A DNA stretch of 32,204 nucleotides from a virus, in IMG/VR virus record IMGVR_UViG_3300025118_000079, positions 1-32,204 of that record; one strand, given 5' to 3'. Of the stretch, positions 21,892 to 30,726 are shown piece after piece. The position numbers were made by a program, and so were the translations under genes. How positions within the stretch are numbered: position 1 is the first letter of the stretch; every line of letters begins with the position of its first letter. Under the pieces are notes generated by a model that was not told the DNA's origin, did not search any database, and saw only the letters and a list, made by a program, of their open reading frames with translations.

Positions 21892-22997
21892 TAAAGTTTA
21901 AAAGTTTTAAACTGATCCTTCTTAACATCTTGTTTAATTCCTCCGACTACATAACTTTCTATTTCTGTTTCTTGTGGAGCGTTTTGTAGTGAGCGACTGT
22001 TTAACCAATGGTCAGTCCAAGGTAAAGGATTTATACTTATAGATTGTTCATATTTAGGTTTTAAACCTATTGTTTTCATTCTTCTATTAGCAATATATTC
22101 AACATAATTATGTAATAATTTTTCTGATAATCCTATCATTGATCCAGTAGAAAATAAATAAGTTGCCCAACGCTTTTCTTCCTGTACAGCTTCATCATAT
22201 AATTTATAAACTTCATTTTCTGTATCTTTTATAACTTTACTCATTACTCTATCTTTTTCAGGACCTTTATAGTTATTAATAATTCTTTGTGATATTACTA
22301 AATGTAAACTTTCATCCCTAGCAATCAATGATAATATCTTTGCACTTCCTTCCATTAATTTAAGTTCACCAAAAGCAAATGAACAAGCAAATGATACATA
22401 GAATCTTAAACCTTCTAATATATTAACTGTAATTAATGCTAAATAGAATTTTTTCTTTAACTCATATTCATCAACTTTATCAGGATTTAATTTATACTTA
22501 TATCCTAATTCTATTAACTCATTATACTTTTCAGTTACCGATTTAGCTCTACTTTGTATTCTTTCATCTTCTGTAATAGTATCAAAAACATCTGAAGGAT
22601 TTGGATATAAATTTTTAACAATGTATGTATAACTTCTACTATGGATTGTTTCAAAAAAATCCCAAGTAACTATACAACCTTCTAATTCAGGTAAAGAAAC
22701 AAAAGGTAAAAATGCTAAACAAGGACCTCTACCTTGTACACTATCTAACATTGTTTGATATTTTAAATTAGATGTAAAGATAAACTTTTGACTAGCAGAT
22801 AGTTCGTTATAATCGTTTCTATCTTTTTGTAAAGATACTTCTTCTGGTCTCCAAAAATATCCTAATTGTTGTTGTATTAATTTATCAAATAAAGGATATT
22901 TAAATGTATCATATCTTTGCACCTGCAAATCTTCACCAAAAAACATTGGTTGTTTTGTAAAATCTATACCTTTTGTCTTATTAAATACAGTTTTCAT
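21891..22997 (-). CDS. nrdB: Ribonucleotide reductase class Ia, small subunit
   Basis: The 368-aa product has the di-iron ligands in order: Asp85 (MLDSVQG), Glu116 and His119 (FETIHSRSY), Glu195 (LEGLRFY), Glu229 and His232 (RDESLHL), and the radical Tyr123, four residues after His119 as in E. coli. The C-terminal tail KDQFKTFKL would bind NrdA. It makes the tyrosyl radical used by NrdA. It overlaps the gene at 22994-23635 by four bases. Complete and without missing residues. Confidence 0.97.
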   Translation of the reverse strand: MKTVFNKTKGIDFTKQPMFFGEDLQVQRYDTFKYPLFDKLIQQQLGYFWRPEEVSLQKDRNDYNELSASQKFIFTSNLKYQTMLDSVQGRGPCLAFLPFVSLPELEGCIVTWDFFETIHSRSYTYIVKNLYPNPSDVFDTITEDERIQSRAKSVTEKYNELIELGYKYKLNPDKVDEYELKKKFYLALITVNILEGLRFYVSFACSFAFGELKLMEGSAKILSLIARDESLHLVISQRIINNYKGPEKDRVMSKVIKDTENEVYKLYDEAVQEEKRWATYLFSTGSMIGLSEKLLHNYVEYIANRRMKTIGLKPKYEQSISINPLPWTDHWLNSRSLQNAPQETEIESYVVGGIKQDVKKDQFKTFKL

Positions 22998-23635
22998 CTT
23001 TTCTTTTCCTCATAAAAATAATCATCTGAATCTCCAAATGCCCACTTTGATTCTTGTTCAGAATGAAAATATCTAGTTGAAGTTTTAAAATCAGGCTTCT
23101 TTAATTCTTTAGGATTCAAGGATTGTTCGTACCATAACATACGGTTGTTAGGTTGAGCAAAAAATTGCCCATTGTCTAGTTTACCAAAATTAAATTGTTT
23201 ATGTTCATCTGGTACTTCAGCAACTCCACTATTTATTAAGTTTGGATCACTATGGCAACTATCAATAGTAAATAAATATACACCAGGCATTTTCTTTCCC
23301 CCTGGCAACCATACTGACACATCACAATTTTTTAAAAGTTTTTTAGTCCAAATATGTATATCATAACTGTAACAATCCCATAAACATAACTCGTTTAATG
23401 ATAATTGTTCCTCTTGTTTAATATCTTTCTTCCAAACAAGTGCTGTTATAGGAAGTTTGTCATAACAGGCTCCATATTCAGGAAGATATGCTTCAAATAA
23501 TAAAGCTCTACCTTGTATAGATTTAACTGCTACCAATACACAAGATTCAAACTCTCCATGACCATCAATTAAATCTCTTAAATATTCTTTCTTAACCCAA
23601 CATTTCATATAGGGTATATTTACTACAAAGTTCAT
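22994..23635 (-). CDS. Conserved protein between nrdA and nrdB
   Basis: This 213-aa protein starts MNFVVNIPYMKCWVKKEYLR, is soluble and rich in aromatic residues and cysteines, and has VWLPGGKKMPGVYLFTIDSC in the middle and an acidic C-terminus (GDSDDYFYEEKKR). Proteins of this kind are found between nrdA and nrdB in other T4-like marine phages, so it is probably linked to nucleotide reduction or DNA synthesis. No domain is recognised. It follows nrdA without a gap and overlaps nrdB by four bases. Confidence 0.75.
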   Translation of the reverse strand: MNFVVNIPYMKCWVKKEYLRDLIDGHGEFESCVLVAVKSIQGRALLFEAYLPEYGACYDKLPITALVWKKDIKQEEQLSLNELCLWDCYSYDIHIWTKKLLKNCDVSVWLPGGKKMPGVYLFTIDSCHSDPNLINSGVAEVPDEHKQFNFGKLDNGQFFAQPNNRMLWYEQSLNPKELKKPDFKTSTRYFHSEQESKWAFGDSDDYFYEEKKR

Positions 23636-25933
23636 CTATATTTCACACGAGTCGCAATCCTCGTCCTCCTCTTTTATTTCATCTGTCCACGCTATCGGGT
23701 GTACAGGTTCTTCAAATTCTTTCTTACTATCATATGTATTCTGATAATAACTTGTCTTCCATCCTAATCTATATGTTGTTAATAAATCCTGCACCATTAC
23801 TGATAATGGTACTTGGCCATTTTCATAATGTTCAGGATTATAAGACCAATTGCTTGAAATAGCTTGGTCAAAATATTTTTGCATAACTGCAACTACATTT
23901 ATATAACCATCATTTGATTTCATATCCCAAAGTAATGTATAAAAGTTTTTCAATCTTACATATTCAGGTACTATTTGTTTTAAAGGTCCTTTTTTAGATT
24001 TTTTAACAGACAAATAATCTCTTGGTGGTTCAATACCATTTGTTTCATTTGATACAACCGATGAAGATTCAGATGGCATTTGTGCTGATAATGTACTGTG
24101 TCTTAATCCATGTTTCTTTATATCTTTTCTTAATTCTTTCCAATCATAAGTCAATTCTCTACTAACTATTTCATCAACCTCTTTTTTATATGTATCAATA
24201 GGTAAAATACCTTCAGCGTATTTTGTTCTATCAAAGGCAGTACACTTACCTTTTTCTTTTGCTAATTCAACACTTGCTTTTAATAGATAGTATTGGAATG
24301 CTTCTGTTAATTTATCTACTTGTCTCCAAGCTAATTTCTGTTCATATGAATAACCTTTTTTAGCAAGATAATGAGCTAAACCAATATAACCTATCCCTAA
24401 ACTTCTTCTTGCTTTTGTAGATAATTCTGCTGCTTTAATAGGATATTTCTGATGGTCAATAACTTCATCTAAAGCTCTTACTGTAAGGTCACATAAAGGT
24501 TCTAATTCATCCCTTCTGTTTATTTGACCCACATTGATAGCAGATAAAATGCATAAAGCTATTTCACCTTCACCATCAATGTGTTGTAGTGGTTTGGTTG
24601 GGAGTGTAATTTCTTGGCATAGATTTGACATACTAATTTTATCTTTAAAAGAGGAGTGTTCATTACAATGGTCTATATTCATAATGTAAATACGACCTGT
24701 TTCAGCTCTCTCTTTTAATATACTCATAAACAAATCCTGAGCTTTAACTTTCTTTTTCTGTATTGACCTTTTTGATTCTGCTGTTTCATATAACTTATCA
24801 AAATCTTTCGTACCCCACGCTTCATATAATTCAGGAACTTCGTGTGGTGAAAATAAAGTTATATCATCATCTTTAATAAATCTTTCATAAAATAACTTTG
24901 ATAATTGAATTGAATAATCTAATTTTCTTACTCGGTTGTCTTCGGTACCCTTGTTATTTTTGAGTACAATAATATCTTCAATCTCTTTGTGCCAAATCGG
25001 GAAATGAACCGTAGCAGAGCCACCTCGTACACCGTTTTGAGTACAGCACTTGACTGTCGCCTCAAATTTTTTAAGGAACGGGATAACTCCTGTATGTTGG
25101 ACTTCACCACCACGAATGCGTGAGTTAATACCACGGATTCTACCTGCGTTAATCCCAATGCCAGCCCTTTGAGCAATATAGCGTCCAATGGCCATATCAC
25201 TAGAAAAAATACTAGGTAAAGTATCATCAATGTCAACCAGAACACAACTAGCGTACTGACGCATAGGAGTCCTGACACCAGCCATAACGGGAGTAGGTAT
25301 ATTAATTTTAAATGTTGAAATAGCGTCATAATATTTTTTAACATATGTCATCCTTTTGTTCTTTGGATAATTTGAAAATAAAACAGCTGCAATCATCATA
25401 TACATAAACTGTGGTGTTTCATATATAATTCCTGTAGACCTGTCTTGTACTAGGTACTTATCTATTACTTGTCTTAATCCTGCGTAAGTAAAATCATAAT
25501 CTCGGTCGTGCTTTATCCAATATTCCATTCTGTCAAATTCTGATTTATTATATAAAGATAAAATATTTTCATCATAATGCCCTTTATCAATAACTGCTTT
25601 AAGATGGTCATAAAAGTGTGGGTGGTCCCATAATTTGTGAAATATTTGTTTTCTTAAACTGAATAAAAGTAGGCGGGAAGCAACATAGGTATAATTTGGA
25701 GTGTCTAATGAAATTAAATCTGAAGCTGACTTAATCATTATTTGTTGAATTTCATCCGTAGAAATTCCATCATAAAATTGTAAGCCACTATTCATCTCAA
25801 CTTGTGATGAAGATACACCTGCTATATCTTCACAAGCATACTCAACCATAGCATGGATTTTTTCAATATCTAATTTTTCTAAACCACGACCATTTCTTTT
25901 TTTAACATTTATAGACTCATTATTGGACACCAT
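23636..25933 (-). CDS. nrdA: Ribonucleotide reductase class Ia, large subunit
   Basis: The 765-aa product has an ATP cone-like start (VKKRNGRGLEKLDIEKIHAM). Its active site shows Cys230 (QYASCVLVD), the triad Asn437, Cys439 and Glu441 (SNLCQEITLP), Cys461 (ALCILSAI), and the radical-path tyrosines in TSYYQNT. The C-terminal CDSC (760-763) is the pair reduced by glutaredoxin. It converts ribonucleotides to deoxyribonucleotides with NrdB. A very strong ribosome site AGGAGGT precedes the ATG. Residues about 215-324 are coded by DNA that is much richer in GC than the rest of the gene. Confidence 0.97.
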   Translation of the reverse strand: MVSNNESINVKKRNGRGLEKLDIEKIHAMVEYACEDIAGVSSSQVEMNSGLQFYDGISTDEIQQIMIKSASDLISLDTPNYTYVASRLLLFSLRKQIFHKLWDHPHFYDHLKAVIDKGHYDENILSLYNKSEFDRMEYWIKHDRDYDFTYAGLRQVIDKYLVQDRSTGIIYETPQFMYMMIAAVLFSNYPKNKRMTYVKKYYDAISTFKINIPTPVMAGVRTPMRQYASCVLVDIDDTLPSIFSSDMAIGRYIAQRAGIGINAGRIRGINSRIRGGEVQHTGVIPFLKKFEATVKCCTQNGVRGGSATVHFPIWHKEIEDIIVLKNNKGTEDNRVRKLDYSIQLSKLFYERFIKDDDITLFSPHEVPELYEAWGTKDFDKLYETAESKRSIQKKKVKAQDLFMSILKERAETGRIYIMNIDHCNEHSSFKDKISMSNLCQEITLPTKPLQHIDGEGEIALCILSAINVGQINRRDELEPLCDLTVRALDEVIDHQKYPIKAAELSTKARRSLGIGYIGLAHYLAKKGYSYEQKLAWRQVDKLTEAFQYYLLKASVELAKEKGKCTAFDRTKYAEGILPIDTYKKEVDEIVSRELTYDWKELRKDIKKHGLRHSTLSAQMPSESSSVVSNETNGIEPPRDYLSVKKSKKGPLKQIVPEYVRLKNFYTLLWDMKSNDGYINVVAVMQKYFDQAISSNWSYNPEHYENGQVPLSVMVQDLLTTYRLGWKTSYYQNTYDSKKEFEEPVHPIAWTDEIKEEDEDCDSCEI

Positions 25934-25937
25934 ATGA

Positions 25938-25944
25938 CCTCCTG
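25938..25944 (-). promoter_or_regulatory. Strong ribosome binding site of nrdA
   Basis: The minus strand reads AGGAGGT four bases before the nrdA ATG, an almost complete complement of the 16S rRNA 3' end. It is stronger than at most genes here, which use overlapping stop/start junctions, and fits a need for much NrdA. Confidence 0.75.
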
Positions 25945-25945
25945 C

Positions 25946-26959
25946 CTAACAACGCTTGTAAGAATTTATTTTGGTTAATGCTGATAAACCTGAATAGGTA
26001 TTATCTGATATAATTTGTTGTACTTGAGATTTTGTTTTGCCTTTAATTATCATTTCGTTAATATCTTTTTCCCTTATGTTATCTGGCCAAATTATTAAAC
26101 TATAATCTTTATCTATCACTTTATACATCCTATCAATAATATGCTTATTTCTAGGCTCATTATCAAAGACAAATACAACGTCTTTTGTTTCTACTGGTAA
26201 TACTAAATCAGCGCCAGCAGCCGCTATACAATTATCAAGGAATAAACTATCTAGTGGACCTTCTACTATGTATAATCGTTTATGAAGATTGATAGTATTA
26301 AGTCCATAAATTTTCTGTTTATTCTCCTGAAGTTTAATTGTTATATATTTTGGTTGTTCTTTACCAAAAGCTCTACCTTGGATTGCAAACACTTCATCAT
26401 CTACATCATAAAAAGGTATGACTAAACGTGGGTGTTCATATTGTTTATTTAGTTCATTGAAAGTCCCTGGTCGTATGGTATTTACATACGCTTGGAACCT
26501 ATCAGTATAAAATAATTTACCAAAAAATTCTTCAGGTATTTTTCTTTTTACCAAATATTTTTTGGCAGGATGTTTATCATCTAAACTATTAAAAGATTTA
26601 AGTCCTTGTAGAGGCGTAGATTTAAGCTTCTCTTTAGTAGTATTTTTAAACTGCTTAAATAAATCAGGTTTAATTGAAGTTTTATTTCCTTTATATTTCT
26701 CCAAAATATATTGGTCATATAATTGTCTATCAATACTCTTTATAAAATTTGCCAAATTATGGGAAGACCCACAATTATGACACTTAAAAAACATATCTAC
26801 TTTAACTCGATATAGATATGCTCTTGCTTTTGTTTTACTCTTTTTAGAGTCACCACAAATTGGACATCTAAAATTAAAGAGATAATCTCTTTTCTTTTTA
26901 AACTGTTGTAATCTAGGTTGAATTTTATTAATATAATTTAAATCTACATAACCACTCAT
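25946..26959 (-). CDS. DNA primase, T4 gp61-like
   Basis: The 337-aa protein starts MSGYVDLNYINKIQPRLQQF, followed by a zinc-binding domain with Cys32 and Cys35 (FRCPICGDSK) and Cys60 and Cys63 (CHNCGSS). The Toprim part has LYIVEGPLDSLF and DVVFVFDNEPRNK, whose acidic residues bind the catalytic metals, and ends with a WPDN-containing segment. It makes RNA primers for lagging-strand synthesis with the replicative helicase. A GTG two codons upstream is also open, but the promoter's expected start falls on the ATG at 26959, so the mRNA may be leaderless. Confidence 0.92.
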   Translation of the reverse strand: MSGYVDLNYINKIQPRLQQFKKKRDYLFNFRCPICGDSKKSKTKARAYLYRVKVDMFFKCHNCGSSHNLANFIKSIDRQLYDQYILEKYKGNKTSIKPDLFKQFKNTTKEKLKSTPLQGLKSFNSLDDKHPAKKYLVKRKIPEEFFGKLFYTDRFQAYVNTIRPGTFNELNKQYEHPRLVIPFYDVDDEVFAIQGRAFGKEQPKYITIKLQENKQKIYGLNTINLHKRLYIVEGPLDSLFLDNCIAAAGADLVLPVETKDVVFVFDNEPRNKHIIDRMYKVIDKDYSLIIWPDNIREKDINEMIIKGKTKSQVQQIISDNTYSGLSALTKINSYKRC

Positions 26960-26965
26960 ATACAC

Positions 26966-26994
26966 ATTATATTATATATATCAAAAAATGTCAA
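26966..26994 (-). promoter_or_regulatory. Perfect sigma70-consensus promoter of the primase gene
   Basis: Minus-strand TTGACA (complement 26989-26994) and TATAAT (complement 26966-26971) are separated by exactly 17 bases. The -10 is six bases from the ATG at 26959, so transcription would begin at or within a base or two of the start codon. The site lies in the 46-bp gap between the primase and gene 27006-27476. Confidence 0.82.
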
Positions 26995-27005
26995 GCTTTT
27001 CAGTA

Positions 27006-27476
27006 TTAACCGAAGTGTTTAAATATTGCCTCAAAATTGCCAGATAACACCAGCCCTGCTATAATACAACCCCCTAAAATCAAGTATCTCCATCTCTCTA
27101 ATACACCTACTCGTTCAGCAAATCCATTTTTCATTGACCTAATTTCTATCATTAATTTTTGCTCTGTTAAATATAATAATTCTTTAAATTCTTTTGATGT
27201 AGTATTAATTCTACTATGTACTTCCTTTATATTATCGTCTGTTTCAGCTCGCCTATTTTCAACTAAATCATATAAATTTTTATCAGCTACTTCTTGTTTA
27301 ATAATTCTTTCTTCGTGTACAGCCAACATTTGTTTAATACTTGTTGAAACATCTGTAAGCTTTTCAATAGCATTATCAATTCTACTATGTATATCTCTAG
27401 CATTCTTTACATCTTTTTTTAAAGAAGCAATATCTACTTTTAATTCTGTTTGATTACTTTCTGGCATTGATGGCAT
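27006..27476 (-). CDS. Coiled-coil protein with C-terminal membrane anchor
   Basis: The 156-aa protein is helical over about 125 residues (KVDIASLKKDVKNARDIHSR and on), rich in heptads, and ends with one membrane segment (about residues 130-147, WRYLILGGCIIAGLVLSG). Very similar proteins, beginning with a MPxxPESNxTEL-type opening, occur in T4-like marine phages. The soluble part probably faces the cytoplasm. Its role is unknown. It is the last gene after the curli-like cluster and is separated from the primase by that gene's own promoter. Confidence 0.75.
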   Translation of the reverse strand: MPSMPESNQTELKVDIASLKKDVKNARDIHSRIDNAIEKLTDVSTSIKQMLAVHEERIIKQEVADKNLYDLVENRRAETDDNIKEVHSRINTTSKEFKELLYLTEQKLMIEIRSMKNGFAERVGVLERWRYLILGGCIIAGLVLSGNFEAIFKHFG

Positions 27477-27484
27477 ATCTTATC

Positions 27485-29635
27485 TTAATCCGTTTGTATA
27501 ATTGTTATATTTTGTTGGCTGGAACTACTGCCAATATCAAAGTGTTGAGCTTCTGTATCTTGTATAATTTGAACATCTGCCTCATCAGCAGTTTCAATTT
27601 TTAGATATGCCCTATGACTATCATTATATCTATTTATAATTGAGTACCCACTAACAGATGTATCAATATCAACATCAAATTCATTATTTAATGTTGACGC
27701 TCTTCCTGTTGAAGTGGTACTTGTAGATACTCCATCAACTGTTGTAGTTAAAGTTTGAGTAATATCTCCTGTAGTATAATTTAAAATTTCTCCACTAGCA
27801 GTTACCGTTGTTTCAGAACCACTATTGTCAACCCATTCGGTACCACAACTAGAATTAGCATTGTTCCAATAGTAACCATAGTATTCACAATCCCACTCAT
27901 TATCTACGGTTGCTAACCATTGCGTTAATTCTGAATCTTGGTCATAATCATCCTCATAACCATATTCTTCTTCCAATGTTGTAGAATCATCTCCTGAATC
28001 GTCATATGTTCCTGTATAGTACCAACTAGATGTATTGTCATAAAATTTACCCCAATCTTCATTGGTCCATTCGGAAACATATTTGTCTTTTAATCCTTCC
28101 ATCTTCCAAGGTTTAGGTTGTCCAGAACACCACTCTGGATTATCCCAAGTACCACACCAACCATACCATTTTTTAAATAATTTTCTAGCATCTTTTTCCC
28201 AACTAGTATAATCTTTAAACAATGACCAGTCATCTTTGTACCATTCATTTAAGTAATCTAAATATGGTTGGTCACACCAAGAACCCCAACCATTATAATC
28301 ACAGAAATTTTCCATTGTTAAAGTTGGTGGTCCACCAGCAGCAATATAATCTGCATTACCATAATAGGTTGATGGTGTGTTTATATCAAAATCATCCCAA
28401 TCATATCCAACAAATGTTGATGTAGCTTCATCTTCAACCTCATCGGTTATATCATCCTCTTTTACTTCTACATTGTAAGAAGTTAATCCATATTTTTCTA
28501 AAGCAGCATTATAATCATCATAATAAGCATCCCAATCAACCTCTTCCCAATCAACCTCGTCCCAATTAATTGTGTCCCAAGTACAATCTGAACAACCAAT
28601 GGCGTCAAAGTATGCTTGGTCCATTTCTGAATACATCTGTTTAGCGTCATCCCAATCCATAGTCTTTTCACCTTCAGCATCCCATACTGATACTTGATTG
28701 TCTTCGTCAATATATCCCCAATCTTTTAAATCGTCTTCCCATTCATCATAATAGGAAGTATCAACATCCGATTCTACATTTGCTTGGTCTACTGCGGTTT
28801 CTTCTACTGATTTTGAATCTAATATTGTTTCTGTTCCAGAAGTACCTAAATCGGAAGTAGCGTCATATGTTTCTGCTGTTTCTGTAATTGTAACCTCTTC
28901 AGAAATAATAGCTTCTTCCATCTTCTGGATTTCTTCCTGCATTACTTCATTATTTTCTGCTCTATCAAATTGTTGGTCGTGCTTTTCTTTTATATCATCA
29001 TCAATACTATCAATATCAAACAAATTCTTTTTCTGGATTCTATTTAATGCCGATGGAGTTTTAATCATAATATCAGAACCAACTACGGTTACGGAAGTAT
29101 ATACATTGGTTAATGTTTGAGAACCTGCCTCATTGGTTACGGTTACTTGTCCTACATCACCAGAACTATCTGGTAATAATGTGATTGTTGTTTGACCTGA
29201 ACTATCTACTGTACCTGAAAAAGCAGTACCTTGCATAGTTATAGTTGCTGTTGGTGTAACTAATTCAACCTCACCACCTAAAGTAGATACCTGTCCTGAC
29301 TCGTATGTAAATGTACCAACATTAACTGATATGTTCATAGCAATTTCTATTGGTATAACAGAAGTATCAAAAGCAAATTCATCAATAATTAATTCTGTAT
29401 TCGGACCCATTGTAAATTTAGTATCATCTTTATAATGTAAAATCATACCACCATCTTCTCCTGTTTGGAGAAAGTCGTTCATTTCTAAAAGATAACCTTT
29501 AATTACTGTTTCAGTTTGTCCATCTCTTTCGTTCCAAGTTTGACCCATTTTATCTGCAACTGAACCAATGGTTACAGCAAGCGCACTAGTACAAAAAAGT
29601 ACCAGAAAGGATACTAAAAATAATAACTTTCTCAT
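27485..29635 (-). CDS. Exported FecR-domain protein with Trp/Asp-rich region
   Basis: The 716-aa product (start at the ATG MRKLLFLVSF; an upstream GTG is also open) has a signal peptide ending at about residue 20. A FecR-type domain follows at about 32-187, seen as DFLQTGEDGGMILHYKDDTK, GTFTYESGQ and TPTATITMQGTAFSG. Next comes a helical acidic region, then about 300 residues rich in Trp, Asp, Tyr and Gly with several Cys pairs, including tandem units WDTIN-WDEVD-WEEVD-WDAYY. The last 60 residues (AYLKIETADEADVQIIQD, then QQNITIIQTD) resemble curlin-type strands. It is probably a surface or fibre protein exported with the CsgG/CsgF pair encoded upstream. Confidence 0.78.
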   Translation of the reverse strand: MRKLLFLVSFLVLFCTSALAVTIGSVADKMGQTWNERDGQTETVIKGYLLEMNDFLQTGEDGGMILHYKDDTKFTMGPNTELIIDEFAFDTSVIPIEIAMNISVNVGTFTYESGQVSTLGGEVELVTPTATITMQGTAFSGTVDSSGQTTITLLPDSSGDVGQVTVTNEAGSQTLTNVYTSVTVVGSDIMIKTPSALNRIQKKNLFDIDSIDDDIKEKHDQQFDRAENNEVMQEEIQKMEEAIISEEVTITETAETYDATSDLGTSGTETILDSKSVEETAVDQANVESDVDTSYYDEWEDDLKDWGYIDEDNQVSVWDAEGEKTMDWDDAKQMYSEMDQAYFDAIGCSDCTWDTINWDEVDWEEVDWDAYYDDYNAALEKYGLTSYNVEVKEDDITDEVEDEATSTFVGYDWDDFDINTPSTYYGNADYIAAGGPPTLTMENFCDYNGWGSWCDQPYLDYLNEWYKDDWSLFKDYTSWEKDARKLFKKWYGWCGTWDNPEWCSGQPKPWKMEGLKDKYVSEWTNEDWGKFYDNTSSWYYTGTYDDSGDDSTTLEEEYGYEDDYDQDSELTQWLATVDNEWDCEYYGYYWNNANSSCGTEWVDNSGSETTVTASGEILNYTTGDITQTLTTTVDGVSTSTTSTGRASTLNNEFDVDIDTSVSGYSIINRYNDSHRAYLKIETADEADVQIIQDTEAQHFDIGSSSSQQNITIIQTD
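28530..28589 (-). repeat. Tandem 15-bp repeat inside the FecR-domain gene
   Basis: About four 15-base units start TCCCAA on the plus strand at 28530, 28545, 28560 and 28575; the first two differ at one base. On the minus strand each codes for a five-residue unit of the form W-(D/E)-x-(V/I)-(D/N). It marks local slippage or duplication in a Trp/Asp-rich segment. Confidence 0.75.
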
Positions 29636-29637
29636 TT

Positions 29638-30726
29638 TTAACACCCGCCAGTTATCGTATTAGTATAATCTGCTGTTTGATTGTTTCTGTTATATGAATA
29701 ATTACAACTATCATTACCGTCTTGATTCACGTGTAAAGTATAGTCGTATATTGAATCACCTGATACATAAAGGTAAGCATAGTTGTCATCATTAAGTTGT
29801 TTAAGATTAACATTTGCGTCATCTGTATAAAGATAAACATATGCTTTATTGTCATCACCATTTGCATAGTAAGTAAATGTATTATCGTTTCCACTTGTAA
29901 CCGTTTTCAACCAATTGTCATCACCTCTTTGTATCATCCTTACGTGGCTGCTTGTACAACAGGAATGAACATCTAAAATATTTGAATTACCTATGACATC
30001 ATGGACCATATAATTGCTTTCGCCCCAAATTCCTGCGTGGACAGTATTAGAATTTCCTACAATGTAAAAATCTATTGTTGCACCTTCATCACCTGAATCA
30101 TCTGCAAAGACACCGTGAGAAGCAACATCAGGACCTATCATTACATTTGCTTTAGATGAACCAACCATACCTTTTGATTCTGCTTTGTTACTATAAAACT
30201 CAACATCATTAGAATCTCCACTAATCAACACATATAAGAAGTGTGAATCACCGTGGCTATTCATCCAAAAATCATTTGAGTCTCCTACTATATCTAAATC
30301 AACATGGGTGTCCTGTACATCATCACTTGTATTTGTATCTATTTCTACTATGTTTGAACCACCTGTAATATCAATATCATAATAGTGTCCATCTGCACCT
30401 ACATCATCTAAATCTAATCTTAATACATTAGAATTACCTGTTGCTAAGTAATCAAAGGTCATATTAGAACCCATAAATGCCCTATGGTTACTATCAGTTG
30501 CAATATTACTATTACCTATTTGTTTTATGATAAGTGTAAGATTATCTCCATTGATTAAAAATGGATATGATGTACTTATACCAAAAGAATTGCTTGCACC
30601 GTCCTGTTTTATATAGACAGAACCATCTGCGTCTTGGTTAACTTGCCATATATAAATTGAATTTCCTGCCCAACAGCTAATCGTTGTTGTTAGAAGAATC
30701 ACCAGAGTCATTATTAGTTTCTTCAT
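29638..30726 (-). CDS. Exported curlin-like repeat protein
   Basis: The 362-aa protein has a signal peptide (MKKLIMTLVILLTTTISCWA, cleavage near residue 20). The rest is built of repeating strands with G-(N/D)-(S/D)-N turns about every 20-25 residues (TGNSNVLRL, VGDSNDFW, SGDSNDVEF, VGNSNTVHA, IGNSNILDV, SGNDNTFTY, NGDDNKAYV). Near the ends are curlin-like phrases such as IYIWQVNQDADGSVYIKQDG and IIKQIGNSNIA. This fits the beta-solenoid of CsgA/CsgB-type amyloid subunits, but it is longer and richer in Asp. It lies just after csgG, whose end it overlaps by 50 bases. It is probably the cargo of the CsgG channel. Confidence 0.8.
   Translation of the reverse strand: MKKLIMTLVILLTTTISCWAGNSIYIWQVNQDADGSVYIKQDGASNSFGISTSYPFLINGDNLTLIIKQIGNSNIATDSNHRAFMGSNMTFDYLATGNSNVLRLDLDDVGADGHYYDIDITGGSNIVEIDTNTSDDVQDTHVDLDIVGDSNDFWMNSHGDSHFLYVLISGDSNDVEFYSNKAESKGMVGSSKANVMIGPDVASHGVFADDSGDEGATIDFYIVGNSNTVHAGIWGESNYMVHDVIGNSNILDVHSCCTSSHVRMIQRGDDNWLKTVTSGNDNTFTYYANGDDNKAYVYLYTDDANVNLKQLNDDNYAYLYVSGDSIYDYTLHVNQDGNDSCNYSYNRNNQTADYTNTITGGC

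Noticed and set aside
24928-25344. A 138-codon frame on the minus strand inside nrdA
   Set aside because: It lies in another frame of the well-supported nrdA gene, has no ribosome site, and arises from the GC-rich patch there.
28498-28710. A 70-codon minus-strand frame in the FecR-domain gene
   Set aside because: It is a shadow of the Trp/Asp-rich repeats in a different frame, with no independent start signal.
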